Of a stretch of 59,331 bases of DNA, positions 36,310 to 45,755 are shown in pieces; position 1 is the first letter of the stretch; each line of letters begins with the position of its first letter. This stretch comes from Psychrobacillus soli. Lineage in GTDB: Bacteria > Bacillota > Bacilli > Bacillales_A > Planococcaceae. The notes beneath the pieces are model-generated. The model ran no database searches, was not told the origin of the DNA, and worked only from the letters and a program-made list of their open reading frames with translations. The position numbers and the translations under genes are program-made. The stretch is taken from NCBI RefSeq assembly GCF_006861775.1, contig NZ_VDGG01000023.1, positions 1-59,331 on the forward strand. Direction: 5' to 3'.

Positions 36310-37404
36310 ATGGAAATTTTTAAATATATGGAAACTTACGATTATGAGCAATTAGTATTTTGCCAAGACAAAACTTCAGGATTAAAAGCAATTATTGCGA
36401 TTCACGATACTACACTTGGACCTGCACTTGGTGGAACCCGTATGTGGAATTATGCGTCAGAAGAAGAAGCAATTGAAGATGCCTTGCGACTAGCAAAAGG
36501 CATGACATACAAAAATGCTGCTGCTGGTCTTAATCTTGGTGGCGGTAAAACAGTTATTATTGGAGATCCATTAAAAGACAAAAATGAAGAAATGTTCCGT
36601 GCATTTGGTCGTTTCATCCAAGGGTTAAATGGTCGTTATATTACAGCAGAAGATGTAGGTACTACTGTAGCAGATATGGACATTATTCATGAAGAAACGA
36701 ATTATGTGACTGGTATTTCTGAAGCATTCGGTTCATCAGGTAATCCATCACCAGTAACTGCTTACGGTGTATATGTAGGGATGAAAGCCGCTGCAAAAGA
36801 AGCGTTTGGCTCTGATTTATTAGAAGGAAAAACAGTTGCAGTTCAAGGAGTAGGAAACGTTGCATTTACGTTATGCGACTACTTACATAAAGAAGGTGCG
36901 AAACTGATTGTAGCGGATATTAACCAAGCTTCGGTAGATCGTGCTGTAAATGCATTCGATGCAGTTCAAGTAGACGTAGATGAAATTTACGCACAAGATG
37001 CGGATATTTTCGCTCCATGTGCACTTGGTGCAATTATTAATGACAACACAATTCCGCAACTAAAAGTAAAAGTAATTGCAGGTTCAGCAAATAACCAACT
37101 AAAAGACACAAAACATGGTGATTTAATCCATCAAATGGGCATTGCATATGCACCAGATTATGTGATCAACTCAGGTGGCGTAATTAACGTTGCAGACGAG
37201 TTAAATGGCTACAATCACGATCGTGCAATGAAGCGTGTTGCTGGTATATATGATACAATTGAAAAGATTTTCGCTATTTCTAAAAGAGATGAAATTCCAA
37301 CATACGTTGCAGCAGATCGACTTGCGGAAGAGCGCATTGAACGCTTAGGAAAATCAAGAAGCCAATTTTTACAAAATGGCAAACATATTATTACAGGGCG
37401 TTAA
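36310..37404 (+). CDS. bcd: Leucine dehydrogenase
   Basis: NAD-dependent deamination of leucine, valine and isoleucine to 2-oxoacids, 364 residues, octamer in relatives. Catalytic region [15 protein letters not shown] with the substrate-binding Lys, an upstream LALGGTRMW-type block ([11 protein letters not shown]) and the cofactor domain with [18 protein letters not shown] lies before the ATG. It feeds the dehydrogenase complex encoded downstream. No ptb or buk gene flanks it, unlike B. subtilis. Confidence 0.96.
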   Translation: MEIFKYMETYDYEQLVFCQDKTSGLKAIIAIHDTTLGPALGGTRMWNYASEEEAIEDALRLAKGMTYKNAAAGLNLGGGKTVIIGDPLKDKNEEMFRAFGRFIQGLNGRYITAEDVGTTVADMDIIHEETNYVTGISEAFGSSGNPSPVTAYGVYVGMKAAAKEAFGSDLLEGKTVAVQGVGNVAFTLCDYLHKEGAKLIVADINQASVDRAVNAFDAVQVDVDEIYAQDADIFAPCALGAIINDNTIPQLKVKVIAGSANNQLKDTKHGDLIHQMGIAYAPDYVINSGGVINVADELNGYNHDRAMKRVAGIYDTIEKIFAISKRDEIPTYVAADRLAEERIERLGKSRSQFLQNGKHIITGR

Positions 37405-37449
37405 TTTCATTAAATGAGGAACAAGAATAATAACATATAACCAAATGAT

Positions 37450-37480
37450 GGCCGACTTTGAAAAAAGCGGCCTTCTTCGT
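37450..37480 (+). terminator. Hairpin between bcd and lpdV
   Basis: GGCCG-A-CTTT and AAAGCGGCC with a GAAA-type loop and one bulge, followed by TTCTTCGTT. It could lower read-through from bcd into the complex genes. Confidence 0.55.
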
Positions 37481-37520
37481 TCGAATTTTATCTTGTTTTT
37501 TGAATTAGGAGGCTAATACG

Positions 37521-38951
37521 TTGGCAAAAGAATATGATGTAGTCATTATTGGTGGCGGTACTGGTGGGTACGTAGCTGCTATTAGATCCGCACAATTGGG
37601 TTTAAAAACTGCAATTGTAGAAAAAGGAAACCTCGGAGGCACATGTTTACATAAAGGATGTATTCCGAGTAAAGCATTGCTACGTAGTGCGGAAGTATAT
37701 GCAACTACTAAAAATCATGCTGCTGACTTTGGGGTTAACACGTCTGAAGTGACGCTTGACTTTAGTCGAGTACAAGCACGAAAAGAATCCATTGTTAGCC
37801 AGTTACATCAAGGTGTACAAGGACTAATGAAAAAAGGTAAAATTGATGTGTATGAAGGTACTGGAAGAATGCTTGGTCCATCCATCTTTTCGCCATCACC
37901 AGGTGGCACAATTTCAGTTGAAATGAATAATGGCGATGAAAATGAAATGCTTATTCCGAAAAATGTAGTCATTGCAACTGGTTCTAGACCACGTACTTTA
38001 CCAGGACTTACAATAGACGGGACATTTGTCATGAGTTCTGACGAAGCATTAGCAATGACGGAATTACCAAAATCGATCCTGATTGTCGGTGGTGGTGTGA
38101 TCGGAATCGAATGGGCTTCCATGTTGAATGACTTCGGAGTAGAAGTGACGGTTATTGAGTATGCAGATCGTATCATACCTACAGAAGATAAAGATATTTC
38201 CAAAGAAATGCAAAAACTACTTGCTAAAAAAGGAATTACATTTGTAACAAGTGCAAAAGTGCTTCCAGAAACACTTCAAACAGGAGACAATCAAGTTACG
38301 ATTTCTGCAGAACTAAATGGAGAAAACAAAACATTCACTGCTGAAAAAATGCTTGTATCTGTAGGGCGTCAAGCAAATGTGGAAGGCATTGGGATTGAAA
38401 ATACCGATATCGTTGTGGAAAAAGGATTTATCCAAGTATCTGAAACATTCCAAACAAAAGAATCTCATATATATGCTATTGGTGATGTGATTGGAGGACT
38501 TCAATTGGCGCACGTGGCCAGTCATGAAGGAATTACTGCAATCGAGCACCTCGCTGGAAACGAAATTTCACCGATTGACTATAAACTAGTTTCTCGCTGT
38601 ATTTATTCGAGTCCTGAAAGCTCAAGCGTTGGTATTACAGAACAACAAGCAAAAGAGCAAGGATTTGATGTGAAGATTGGTAAATTCTCATTTAAAGCTA
38701 TAGGGAAAGCACTAGTTTACGGCGAGTCGGATGGCTTTGTGAAAATTGTTGCGAATAAAGCAACAAATGATATTTTAGGTGTTCATATGATAGGTCCACA
38801 TGTAACCGATATGATTTCAGAAGCGGGTCTTGCTATGGTTCTTGATGCAACTCCTTGGGAAATCGCACATACGATTCACCCGCATCCTACACTTAGTGAA
38901 GTAATGGGTGAAGCGGCACTTGCTGTAGATGGTAAAGCTATTCATATGTAA
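37521..38951 (+). CDS. lpdV: Dihydrolipoyl dehydrogenase (E3) of the branched-chain complex
   Basis: FAD enzyme of 476 residues that re-oxidises the lipoyl group of E2 with NAD. Features: N-terminal FAD motif VVIIGGGTGGYVAAIRSAQ, the redox disulfide in GGTCLHKGCIPSKALL, the NAD motif ILIVGGGVIGIEWA, and the C-terminal His-Glu pair in HTIHPHPTLSEVMGEA. TTG 37521 with AGGAGG upstream. bkdAA follows after 16 bases. Dedicated to this complex by position. Confidence 0.95.
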   Translation: MAKEYDVVIIGGGTGGYVAAIRSAQLGLKTAIVEKGNLGGTCLHKGCIPSKALLRSAEVYATTKNHAADFGVNTSEVTLDFSRVQARKESIVSQLHQGVQGLMKKGKIDVYEGTGRMLGPSIFSPSPGGTISVEMNNGDENEMLIPKNVVIATGSRPRTLPGLTIDGTFVMSSDEALAMTELPKSILIVGGGVIGIEWASMLNDFGVEVTVIEYADRIIPTEDKDISKEMQKLLAKKGITFVTSAKVLPETLQTGDNQVTISAELNGENKTFTAEKMLVSVGRQANVEGIGIENTDIVVEKGFIQVSETFQTKESHIYAIGDVIGGLQLAHVASHEGITAIEHLAGNEISPIDYKLVSRCIYSSPESSSVGITEQQAKEQGFDVKIGKFSFKAIGKALVYGESDGFVKIVANKATNDILGVHMIGPHVTDMISEAGLAMVLDATPWEIAHTIHPHPTLSEVMGEAALAVDGKAIHM

Positions 38952-38967
38952 AAAGGAGGAGTTCTAC

Positions 38968-39978
38968 ATGACAACAAATCGTCACGCAGAATTAGGGTTA
39001 ACAAATGAAGATGTGTTGAAAATGTTCGAAACGATGCTAATGGCACGTCGTATTGACGAACGTATGTGGTTATTAAACCGCGCTGGTAAAATTCCTTTCG
39101 TTATATCTTGTCAAGGTCAAGAAGCAGCACAAGTAGGAGCAGCATTTGCACTGGACAATACGAAGGATTATATCGCACCTTACTACCGTGATATGGGCGT
39201 TGTTTTACATTTCGGTATGACTGCAAAAGATTTGATGCTATCTGCCTTTGCAAAAGCGGAAGATCCAAACTCTGGCGGTCGCCAAATGCCTGGTCATTTT
39301 GGACAAAAGAAAAATAGAATTTTGACTGGTTCTTCACCGGTTACTACTCAATTGCCACATGCTGTGGGAGTAGCACTTGCTGCAAAAATTGAGAAAAAAG
39401 ATTTTATTACGTTTGTAACTTTAGGAGAAGGTTCTTCTAACCAAGGTGATTTCCACGAAGGGCTAAACTTTGCGGGCGTTCACCAATTACCATGTATTAC
39501 AATGGTTGAAAACAACAACTACGCAATTTCTGTTCCATTTGAACGCCAAGTAGCAAGTAAAACCGTTGCAGATCGTGCATCTAGTTATGGTATGCCCGGT
39601 GTGAGGGTGGATGGAAAAGATCCAATTGCTGTTTATAAAGTAGTAAAAGAAGCGGCAGATCGCGCTCGTACTGGAGAAGGTCCAAGCTTAATCGAAGCGG
39701 TAACCTACCGTTTAACTGCGCACTCTTCGGATGATGATGATCGTCAGTACCGTACGGCAGAGGATATTGCAGAAGGTAAAGCGCTAGATCCACTTATTAC
39801 GTTTGCAAAATATTTACGTGATAATGATATTTTAACGATAGAACAAGAGAAAGAGATTAACGACCGCATCATGAAAGAAGTAAACGAAGCAACAGATTAT
39901 GCAGAAAACGCACCTTATGCTGCTCCGGAAGATGCATTGAAATATGTATATGCAGAAAAAGATGGGGGGAACGCATAA
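38968..39978 (+). CDS. bkdAA: Branched-chain 2-oxoacid dehydrogenase E1 alpha
   Basis: 336 residues, thiamine diphosphate-dependent decarboxylase subunit. ThDP region GEGSSNQGDFHEGLNFAGVHQLPCITMVENNNYAIS, with the GDG-type and NN motifs, and the phosphorylation-loop-like RLTAHSSDDDDRQYR. I use ATG 38968 because AAAGGAGGAG lies just before it; the frame upstream to 38929 overlaps lpdV. Its stop overlaps the bkdAB start as TAATG. Confidence 0.95.
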   Translation: MTTNRHAELGLTNEDVLKMFETMLMARRIDERMWLLNRAGKIPFVISCQGQEAAQVGAAFALDNTKDYIAPYYRDMGVVLHFGMTAKDLMLSAFAKAEDPNSGGRQMPGHFGQKKNRILTGSSPVTTQLPHAVGVALAAKIEKKDFITFVTLGEGSSNQGDFHEGLNFAGVHQLPCITMVENNNYAISVPFERQVASKTVADRASSYGMPGVRVDGKDPIAVYKVVKEAADRARTGEGPSLIEAVTYRLTAHSSDDDDRQYRTAEDIAEGKALDPLITFAKYLRDNDILTIEQEKEINDRIMKEVNEATDYAENAPYAAPEDALKYVYAEKDGGNA

Positions 39979-40961
39979 TGGCAATCATGTCTTATATCGA
40001 TGCAATCACACTTGCAATGAAAGAAGAAATGACTCGCGATGAGCGCGTATTCGTTCTTGGAGAAGACGTAGGTCGAAAAGGCGGTGTATTCAAAGCAACG
40101 AATGGTCTGTATGATGAGTTCGGTGAATACCGCGTCTTAGACACACCTCTTGCTGAGTCAGCCATTGCTGGTGTAGGTATTGGTGCGGCAATGTACGGTC
40201 TTCGTCCAATTGCGGAAATGCAGTTTGCAGATTTCATCATGCCTGCTGTGAACCAAATTATTTCCGAAGCGGCACGTATTCGTTACCGTTCCAACAATGA
40301 CTGGACGTGTCCAATCGTTATTCGTGCTCCGTTTGGTGGTGGTATACACGGTGCACTGTATCACTCACAATCAGTGGAAGCCATTTTTGCTAACCAACCA
40401 GGATTGAAAATTGTTATTCCTTCCACTCCATACGATGCGAAAGGATTATTAAAAGCGGCAATTCGCGATGAAGATCCAGTGATGTTCTTTGAGCATAAAC
40501 GTGCATATCGCCTTATTAAAGGCGAAGTTCCGGAAGAAGATTATACAATTGAAATCGGAAAAGCAGATGTAAAACGTGAAGGGGAAGATATTACGGTCAT
40601 TACGTATGGTCTTGCTGTTCACTTTGCATTGCAAGCGGCAGAACGTTTAGAAAAAGACGGAATTTCCGCACATATCCTTGATTTACGTACTATTTATCCT
40701 TTAGATAAAGAAGCAATCATAGAAGCTGCTTCTAAAACAGGAAAAGTACTGCTCGTTACTGAAGATAACAAAGAGGGCAGTATCATTGGGGAAGTAGCTG
40801 CAATCATTGCAGAAAATTGCTTATTTGATCTAGATGCTCCAATTATGCGCCTTGCTGGTCCAGATATTCCTGCTATGCCATATGCGCCAACGATGGAAAA
40901 ATTCTTTATGATCAATCCAGACAAAGTCGAAAAAGCGATGCGCGAACTAGCGGAATATTAA
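39978..40961 (+). CDS. bkdAB: Branched-chain 2-oxoacid dehydrogenase E1 beta
   Basis: 327 residues, equal to B. subtilis BkdAB. It completes the E1 heterotetramer. Conserved parts are LGEDVGRKGGVFKATNGL, DTPLAESAIAGVGIGAAM, FADFIMPAVNQII and the C-terminal DLDAPIMRLAGPDIPAMPYA. GATGGGGGG in the end of bkdAA serves as ribosome binding site, so the two subunits are coupled. Confidence 0.95.
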   Translation: MAIMSYIDAITLAMKEEMTRDERVFVLGEDVGRKGGVFKATNGLYDEFGEYRVLDTPLAESAIAGVGIGAAMYGLRPIAEMQFADFIMPAVNQIISEAARIRYRSNNDWTCPIVIRAPFGGGIHGALYHSQSVEAIFANQPGLKIVIPSTPYDAKGLLKAAIRDEDPVMFFEHKRAYRLIKGEVPEEDYTIEIGKADVKREGEDITVITYGLAVHFALQAAERLEKDGISAHILDLRTIYPLDKEAIIEAASKTGKVLLVTEDNKEGSIIGEVAAIIAENCLFDLDAPIMRLAGPDIPAMPYAPTMEKFFMINPDKVEKAMRELAEY

Positions 40962-40973
40962 GGAGGAACTTAC

Positions 40974-42272
40974 ATGGCTTTAGAACAAATCAAAATGCCT
41001 CAACTCGGTGAAAGTGTTACAGAAGGAACGATCGAAAAATGGTTAGTAAAACCAGGCGATCATGTCAATAAGTACGACGCTCTAGCGGAAGTAAATACAG
41101 ACAAAGTAACAGCTGAAGTGCCTTCTTCTTTTACTGGTGTTATTAAAGAACTAATTGCAAACGAAGGAGACACACTTGCAGTTGGAGAAGTCGTTTGTAC
41201 GATTGAAACAGAAGGTGGGGCTACAGAAGAAGTAGTGGAAGCTGCACCAGAACAGCCAACTGCTGAAACAGTAAAACCAACAGAAGTGCAAAAGCATACT
41301 ACTCCAGTCAACCGTGAAAAAGGAGCAAAAGCTCGTTACTCACCAGCAGTACTTAAGTTATCGCAAGAACATGGAATTGATCTTACGTTAGTGAATGGCA
41401 CTGGCAATGAAGGACGAATTACACGTAAAGATTTGCTGAAAATTATTGAAAGCGGAGAAATTCCAGTAGCTACACAAGCAGAACCAAAAGTGGAGCAAGC
41501 CCAAGCGACACCACAAGCCCAAATAACAGCTGCACCAAAAGCAGCTCCGGTAAATGTCCCTGTGGCAGTTGGAGATATTGAAATTCCAATAACAGGTGTT
41601 CGTAAAGCAATCGCAGCAAATATGTTACGTAGTAAACATGAAGCTCCACATGCTTGGACGATGATTGAGGTGGATGTAACAAGCTTAGTACAATATCGTG
41701 ATTCACTCAAAACGGAATTTAAAGCAAAAGAAGGCTTCAACTTAACGTACTTCGCATTTTTCGTAAAAGCTGTTGCCCAAGCACTGAAAGAATTCCCAAT
41801 GATGAATTCAATGTGGGCTGGTGACAAAATCATACAGAAAAAAGATATCAATATTTCCATCGCTGTTGCGACAGAAGATGCACTATTCGTTCCAGTCATC
41901 AAAAACGCTGACGAGAAAACGATTAAAGGCATCGGACGTGAAGTAAACGAACTTGCCGCAAAAGTTCGTTCTGGTAAGTTAAAATCAGACGAAATGCAAG
42001 GTGGTACTTTCACTGTAAACAACACAGGATCATTCGGTTCGGTTCAGTCAATGGGAATTATCAACTACCCACAAGCAGCGATTCTTCAAGTTGAATCCAT
42101 CGTAAAACGTCCAGTAATTATGGATGGTGGAATGATTGCTGCTCGTGATATGGTAAACCTATGTCTATCACTAGACCACCGTGTACTTGACGGTTTAGTT
42201 GCTGGTCGTTTCCTAGCACGGGTGAAAGAAATTTTGGAGAATATAACAAAAGAGAATACATCTATTTATTAA
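40974..42272 (+). CDS. bkdB: Branched-chain 2-oxoacid dehydrogenase E2
   Basis: 432 residues. One lipoyl domain (1-78, with lipoylated Lys44 in VNTDKVTAE), a Glu/Ala/Pro linker, the peripheral subunit-binding domain (about 122-160, ARYSPAVLKLSQEHGIDL), a second Ala/Pro/Gln linker and the acyltransferase domain with the catalytic LSLDHRVLDGL. It forms the core of the complex and makes isobutyryl-, isovaleryl- and 2-methylbutyryl-CoA, primers of branched fatty acids. GGAGG lies before the ATG. Terminator follows. Confidence 0.95.
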   Translation: MALEQIKMPQLGESVTEGTIEKWLVKPGDHVNKYDALAEVNTDKVTAEVPSSFTGVIKELIANEGDTLAVGEVVCTIETEGGATEEVVEAAPEQPTAETVKPTEVQKHTTPVNREKGAKARYSPAVLKLSQEHGIDLTLVNGTGNEGRITRKDLLKIIESGEIPVATQAEPKVEQAQATPQAQITAAPKAAPVNVPVAVGDIEIPITGVRKAIAANMLRSKHEAPHAWTMIEVDVTSLVQYRDSLKTEFKAKEGFNLTYFAFFVKAVAQALKEFPMMNSMWAGDKIIQKKDINISIAVATEDALFVPVIKNADEKTIKGIGREVNELAAKVRSGKLKSDEMQGGTFTVNNTGSFGSVQSMGIINYPQAAILQVESIVKRPVIMDGGMIAARDMVNLCLSLDHRVLDGLVAGRFLARVKEILENITKENTSIY

Positions 42273-42281
42273 TGAAAAGTG

Positions 42282-42319
42282 ACTCAAAATCGTTTTAACA
42301 ACGGTTTTGAGTTTTTTTT
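42282..42319 (+). terminator. Terminator of the bkd operon
   Basis: Arms ACTCAAAATCGTT and AACGGTTTTGAGT (one wobble) around TTAAC, followed by eight T. Confidence 0.92.
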
Positions 42320-42428
42320 ATATCTGAATTTGAAAATAGACTATCAAAATATTGGAAGTTGATGGTTCAGGATCGAAGGGATAATACTTTTAAATGATTT
42401 GATTTGCACTTTCATAAAAGAATGGGAC

Positions 42429-42458
42429 TGATGTTATATCATTTTATCATTGTATAAT
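42429..42458 (+). promoter_or_regulatory. Candidate sigma-A promoter of the GAF/PucR regulator
   Basis: TATAAT at 42453-42458, preceded after 18 bases by TGATGT (42429-42434), a weak -35. Confidence 0.35.
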
Positions 42459-42526
42459 GAGTATTAAGAATGTTCCCATTTATTGAAGTTGAATTTGCCA
42501 TACAAGTGATTAAGGGGGTCTCCATA

Positions 42527-44143
42527 ATGCATGGGTTAACTTATGAACAGTGTTTGAAATTGTTTGAGATTAATCGTTTGATTACTCAAAGTCTAGATGT
42601 AAAAGAAGTCTTAAGAAACTTAGTCAATGCCGCTCTTGATCTGGTTCTACGTGCGGATACAATCATTATTTATGAGTGGAAGGAAGATGGCTATTTACAT
42701 TTTACGGATGGTATAGGATTAGGGAGTGAATCGGCAAAGAAAATTCGAATTAAACCAGGTGAATCAATAACTGGTCGAGTTTTTCAAGAAAGAAAAATCT
42801 ATAATATTTCTGGTGATAAATCCATAGAATTGATGAAGAACATGGAGTATGAAAATATGGAACACTTTAAGAAAGCAGTTAACTTCAAAAAAATAAAAAG
42901 CGTTATTTCTGCCCCGCTTATTTATAAAGATACGTGTATAGGCGTTATTGTTGTTGACAATTTCGAAGATGATAGTGGGGTTTTTACGGAACAAGAAACA
43001 CGAATCATTGAAATTTTAGCGAATCAAGCAGCTATTGCATTGTCTAATAGTCGATTTTATGAAGAGCTTCAATATCGAAATAATGATTTGGTCTATGCTC
43101 AGGAGGTTCACAACCGTTTCTCCAAAATTTTAATAGAGGGAAGGGGTATTCCACAAATTGTTCAAGTATTAGCACGAATTTTGAAACATGACGTGAGCTA
43201 CTCTGAGACATATACAGATCTATCTAGATCGTTTCCGATCATTTCATCTCAAGAAATACTAGGTTATCTACTTTTTAAACTGCCCGTTGACCATTTTTCT
43301 AGACTTGAAAAGGTAGCCATCGAGCAAGCAGCAACATCCATTGTAATTGAGCTTATTAAACAAAACAATCTATTTGAAAGAGAGATACACTTAAAGGAAG
43401 ATCTTTTTTTACAGTTACTCGATGGGGTGAATATAAAGAATTTATCAGGATATGAAAAAATTCAAGAGATTTCTAGTTATTCCTCTATTACTTGTGTACT
43501 TATAGATGGTAGGGTCAAACCACTTTGGAGTATGGATTCTTTCATTTCTAAAGAGAGGTTTTTACGAAACTTAGAGAGGGAATTAAGGACAATCCAAGAC
43601 AATGTTTTATTGTTTTGTCGTGGATTTGAGATAATTACACTGTTCCCTCAGTTCACTTCTGTTACCTTTAATAAACTGAAAGGTATAGTTGAAAAGGTAT
43701 TTTTGGATGATTTAGATGTGATCGTGGGTGTAGGTCGGACTGTAACTGTCCAAGCGTTGTCTGAAACGTATCTTGAAGCAAAAGAATCATTGCAAATAGC
43801 TAAAAGAAAAATTGCAGAACCTATTGTAAGATTTGAAGATTTAGGGTTTGAACGGTTATGGCATGGTCTTGACCAAAAGGTGTTGAGAAAATATGTCCAA
43901 GATCATCTGGGAAAATTAATTAATAAAGAAAATCCCGATTATCTTACACTAAGGAAATATGTTGAACTGAATGGAAAACACAAAGAAACTGCACAGGAAT
44001 TAATGATTCATCCGAATACATTAACTTATCGCTTGAAGAAAATTGAAGAAGAGTTATCAATTGATTTGCGCATTAAAAAAGATTTATTAGCAATTATGAC
44101 TTCGTTTGAAATGCTTGATTATTTGCAAGAGAGTTTGTTATAA
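42527..44143 (+). CDS. GAF domain PucR-family transcriptional regulator
   Basis: 538 residues. The N-terminal GAF domain (about residues 15-175: FEINRLITQSLDVKEVLRNL, KPGESITGRVFQE, VISAPLIYKDTCIGVIVVDN) is a small-molecule sensor. The central part (250-440) is the CdaR-type degenerate GGDEF-like domain, ending VGRTVTVQALSETYLEAKESL. The C-terminal helix-turn-helix is LNGKHKETAQELMIHPNTLTYRLKKIEEE. TAAGGGGG supports ATG 42527. It precedes the aldehyde dehydrogenase operon on the same strand and likely controls it through the 33-bp palindrome at 44183. The ligand is unknown. Confidence 0.87.
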   Translation: MHGLTYEQCLKLFEINRLITQSLDVKEVLRNLVNAALDLVLRADTIIIYEWKEDGYLHFTDGIGLGSESAKKIRIKPGESITGRVFQERKIYNISGDKSIELMKNMEYENMEHFKKAVNFKKIKSVISAPLIYKDTCIGVIVVDNFEDDSGVFTEQETRIIEILANQAAIALSNSRFYEELQYRNNDLVYAQEVHNRFSKILIEGRGIPQIVQVLARILKHDVSYSETYTDLSRSFPIISSQEILGYLLFKLPVDHFSRLEKVAIEQAATSIVIELIKQNNLFEREIHLKEDLFLQLLDGVNIKNLSGYEKIQEISSYSSITCVLIDGRVKPLWSMDSFISKERFLRNLERELRTIQDNVLLFCRGFEIITLFPQFTSVTFNKLKGIVEKVFLDDLDVIVGVGRTVTVQALSETYLEAKESLQIAKRKIAEPIVRFEDLGFERLWHGLDQKVLRKYVQDHLGKLINKENPDYLTLRKYVELNGKHKETAQELMIHPNTLTYRLKKIEEELSIDLRIKKDLLAIMTSFEMLDYLQESLL

Positions 44144-44182
44144 ACCCCAAGTAATTTCACTTCTATTTGTTCTTCCACACAT

Positions 44183-44215
44183 ACTAATTACAGTAGTTAA
44201 ACTATTATAATTAGT
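44183..44215. promoter_or_regulatory. 33-bp near-perfect palindrome, likely operator
   Basis: Left arm ACTAATTACAGTAGTT (44183-44198), central A, right arm AACTATTATAATTAGT (44200-44215). The arms match as inverted repeats at 14 of 16 positions. TATAAT lies inside the right arm, so a protein bound here would control promoter access. It is 32 bases before the aldehyde dehydrogenase start. Confidence 0.65.
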
Positions 44216-44247
44216 GTGAATAAACAAACTACTAAGGAGTGAGTACA

Positions 44248-45741
44248 ATGGTATCGACATCAGTCAATCAAACAGGAGAGCCTAAATTGGAAGTACCTGT
44301 ATACCAAAACTATATTAATGGGGAATGGGTAACGTCTAAAACGAATGAACTATATGAAAGCATTAACCCAGCTAATACCAATCAAGTTTTGGGGAGATTT
44401 CAGAAGTCATCAGTTGAAGATGTACGGTTGGCAATTGCTGCTGCAAAAGAAGCTTTTCCAAAATGGTCAAAAGTTTCAGCACCTACTCGAGGAGATGTCA
44501 TTTTCAAGTTAATTAATCTATTAGAAGAACATAAGGAAGAGTTGGCGTTGATTCTCACAAAAGAAGTTGGTAAAGCAATCCGTGAATCTAGAGGCGAAGT
44601 CTTGAAGACTATTCAAGCAATGAAGCAATTTAGTGGAGAAGCCACACGTCTAGCAGGTGAAACATTGCCTTCATATAATGATGAAATATTTGCTTACACC
44701 GTTCGGGAACCGTTAGGAGTTGTTGGTGTTATTGCACCGTACAATTTTCCGTTAGGAATTGGAATATGGAAAATTGCACCTGCTATTATTGCTGGAAATA
44801 CAGTGGTATTCAAGCCAGCTAGTACAACTTCACTTATCAGTGTGAAAATAATGGAGTTATTTGAAAAGGCTGGTGTACCTGCTGGAGTTGTGAATATGGT
44901 TACTGGTTCCGGAGCAGTTATTGGAAAAGAATTTGGTGAAAATAAAGAATTGAAAGCGGTATCATTTACAGGTTCTACAGAAGTCGGGGTAGCTTTAGGA
45001 AAAGCAGTGACGCAACACGGAGGTAAAATGCAAGCAGAAATGGGCGGTAAGAACCCTGCGATTATTCTAGAAGATGCCGATTTGGATTTAGCGATTGAAA
45101 GCATTATAACGAGTGGTTTTTTTGATAATGGGCAGCGTTGTACAGGTACTAGTAGACTAATCGTTCCAAAACCTATTTATCGAGAAGTAATTCATCGCCT
45201 TGTTGCAAAAGCAGAATCTCTCGTAATCCAAGACGGACAAAGTGAGGAAGCAACGAATGGAGCAGTAATTGATGAAAATCAGTTAAACACTTATTTACAT
45301 TATGTACAAAGTGCGATAGATGAGGGAGCAACGTTAGAGACAGGTGGAAAACGCTTAACAAAGGGTGATTTGAAAAATGGATATTTTGTGGCACCTACTG
45401 TTTTTAGCGGAGTTCGGACGGACATGACAATTGCAAAAGAAGAAATATTTGGGCCTGTTATTGGGGTGTTTGAAGTAGATGATTATGAGGAAGCTCTTGC
45501 AATGGCTAATCATATAGAATTTGGTTTATCTTCAACGATTTATACGAAGGACTTGGAGAAAGCATTCCATTTTGTTCGAAATGTACAATCGGGTGTGACA
45601 CATGTAAATCTTCCATCTACTTATTTTGAAAACCATTTTCCTTTCGGTGGAAAGAAGGAATCTAGTATCGGACCAAGAGAACAAGGGAGTGCTGCATTAG
45701 ATTTTTGGACGGATATCAAAACAGTTTACATGAAACCGTGA
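44248..45741 (+). CDS. Aldehyde dehydrogenase family protein
   Basis: NAD(P)-dependent oxidation of an aldehyde to the acid, 497 residues. The cofactor motif is FTGSTEVG, the general base Glu is in EMGGKNPAIIL, and the catalytic Cys is in FFDNGQRCTGTSR. By eye it is nearest to the semialdehyde and vanillin-type dehydrogenases (APYNFPLGIGIWKIAPA). ATG 44248 is chosen over an upstream GTG because AAGGAG fits it. It is the first gene of a four-gene run with the hydroxyacid dehydrogenase and the DUF3100 pair. Confidence 0.92.
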   Translation: MVSTSVNQTGEPKLEVPVYQNYINGEWVTSKTNELYESINPANTNQVLGRFQKSSVEDVRLAIAAAKEAFPKWSKVSAPTRGDVIFKLINLLEEHKEELALILTKEVGKAIRESRGEVLKTIQAMKQFSGEATRLAGETLPSYNDEIFAYTVREPLGVVGVIAPYNFPLGIGIWKIAPAIIAGNTVVFKPASTTSLISVKIMELFEKAGVPAGVVNMVTGSGAVIGKEFGENKELKAVSFTGSTEVGVALGKAVTQHGGKMQAEMGGKNPAIILEDADLDLAIESIITSGFFDNGQRCTGTSRLIVPKPIYREVIHRLVAKAESLVIQDGQSEEATNGAVIDENQLNTYLHYVQSAIDEGATLETGGKRLTKGDLKNGYFVAPTVFSGVRTDMTIAKEEIFGPVIGVFEVDDYEEALAMANHIEFGLSSTIYTKDLEKAFHFVRNVQSGVTHVNLPSTYFENHFPFGGKKESSIGPREQGSAALDFWTDIKTVYMKP

Positions 45742-45755
45742 TAGGAGGAGTCTAG

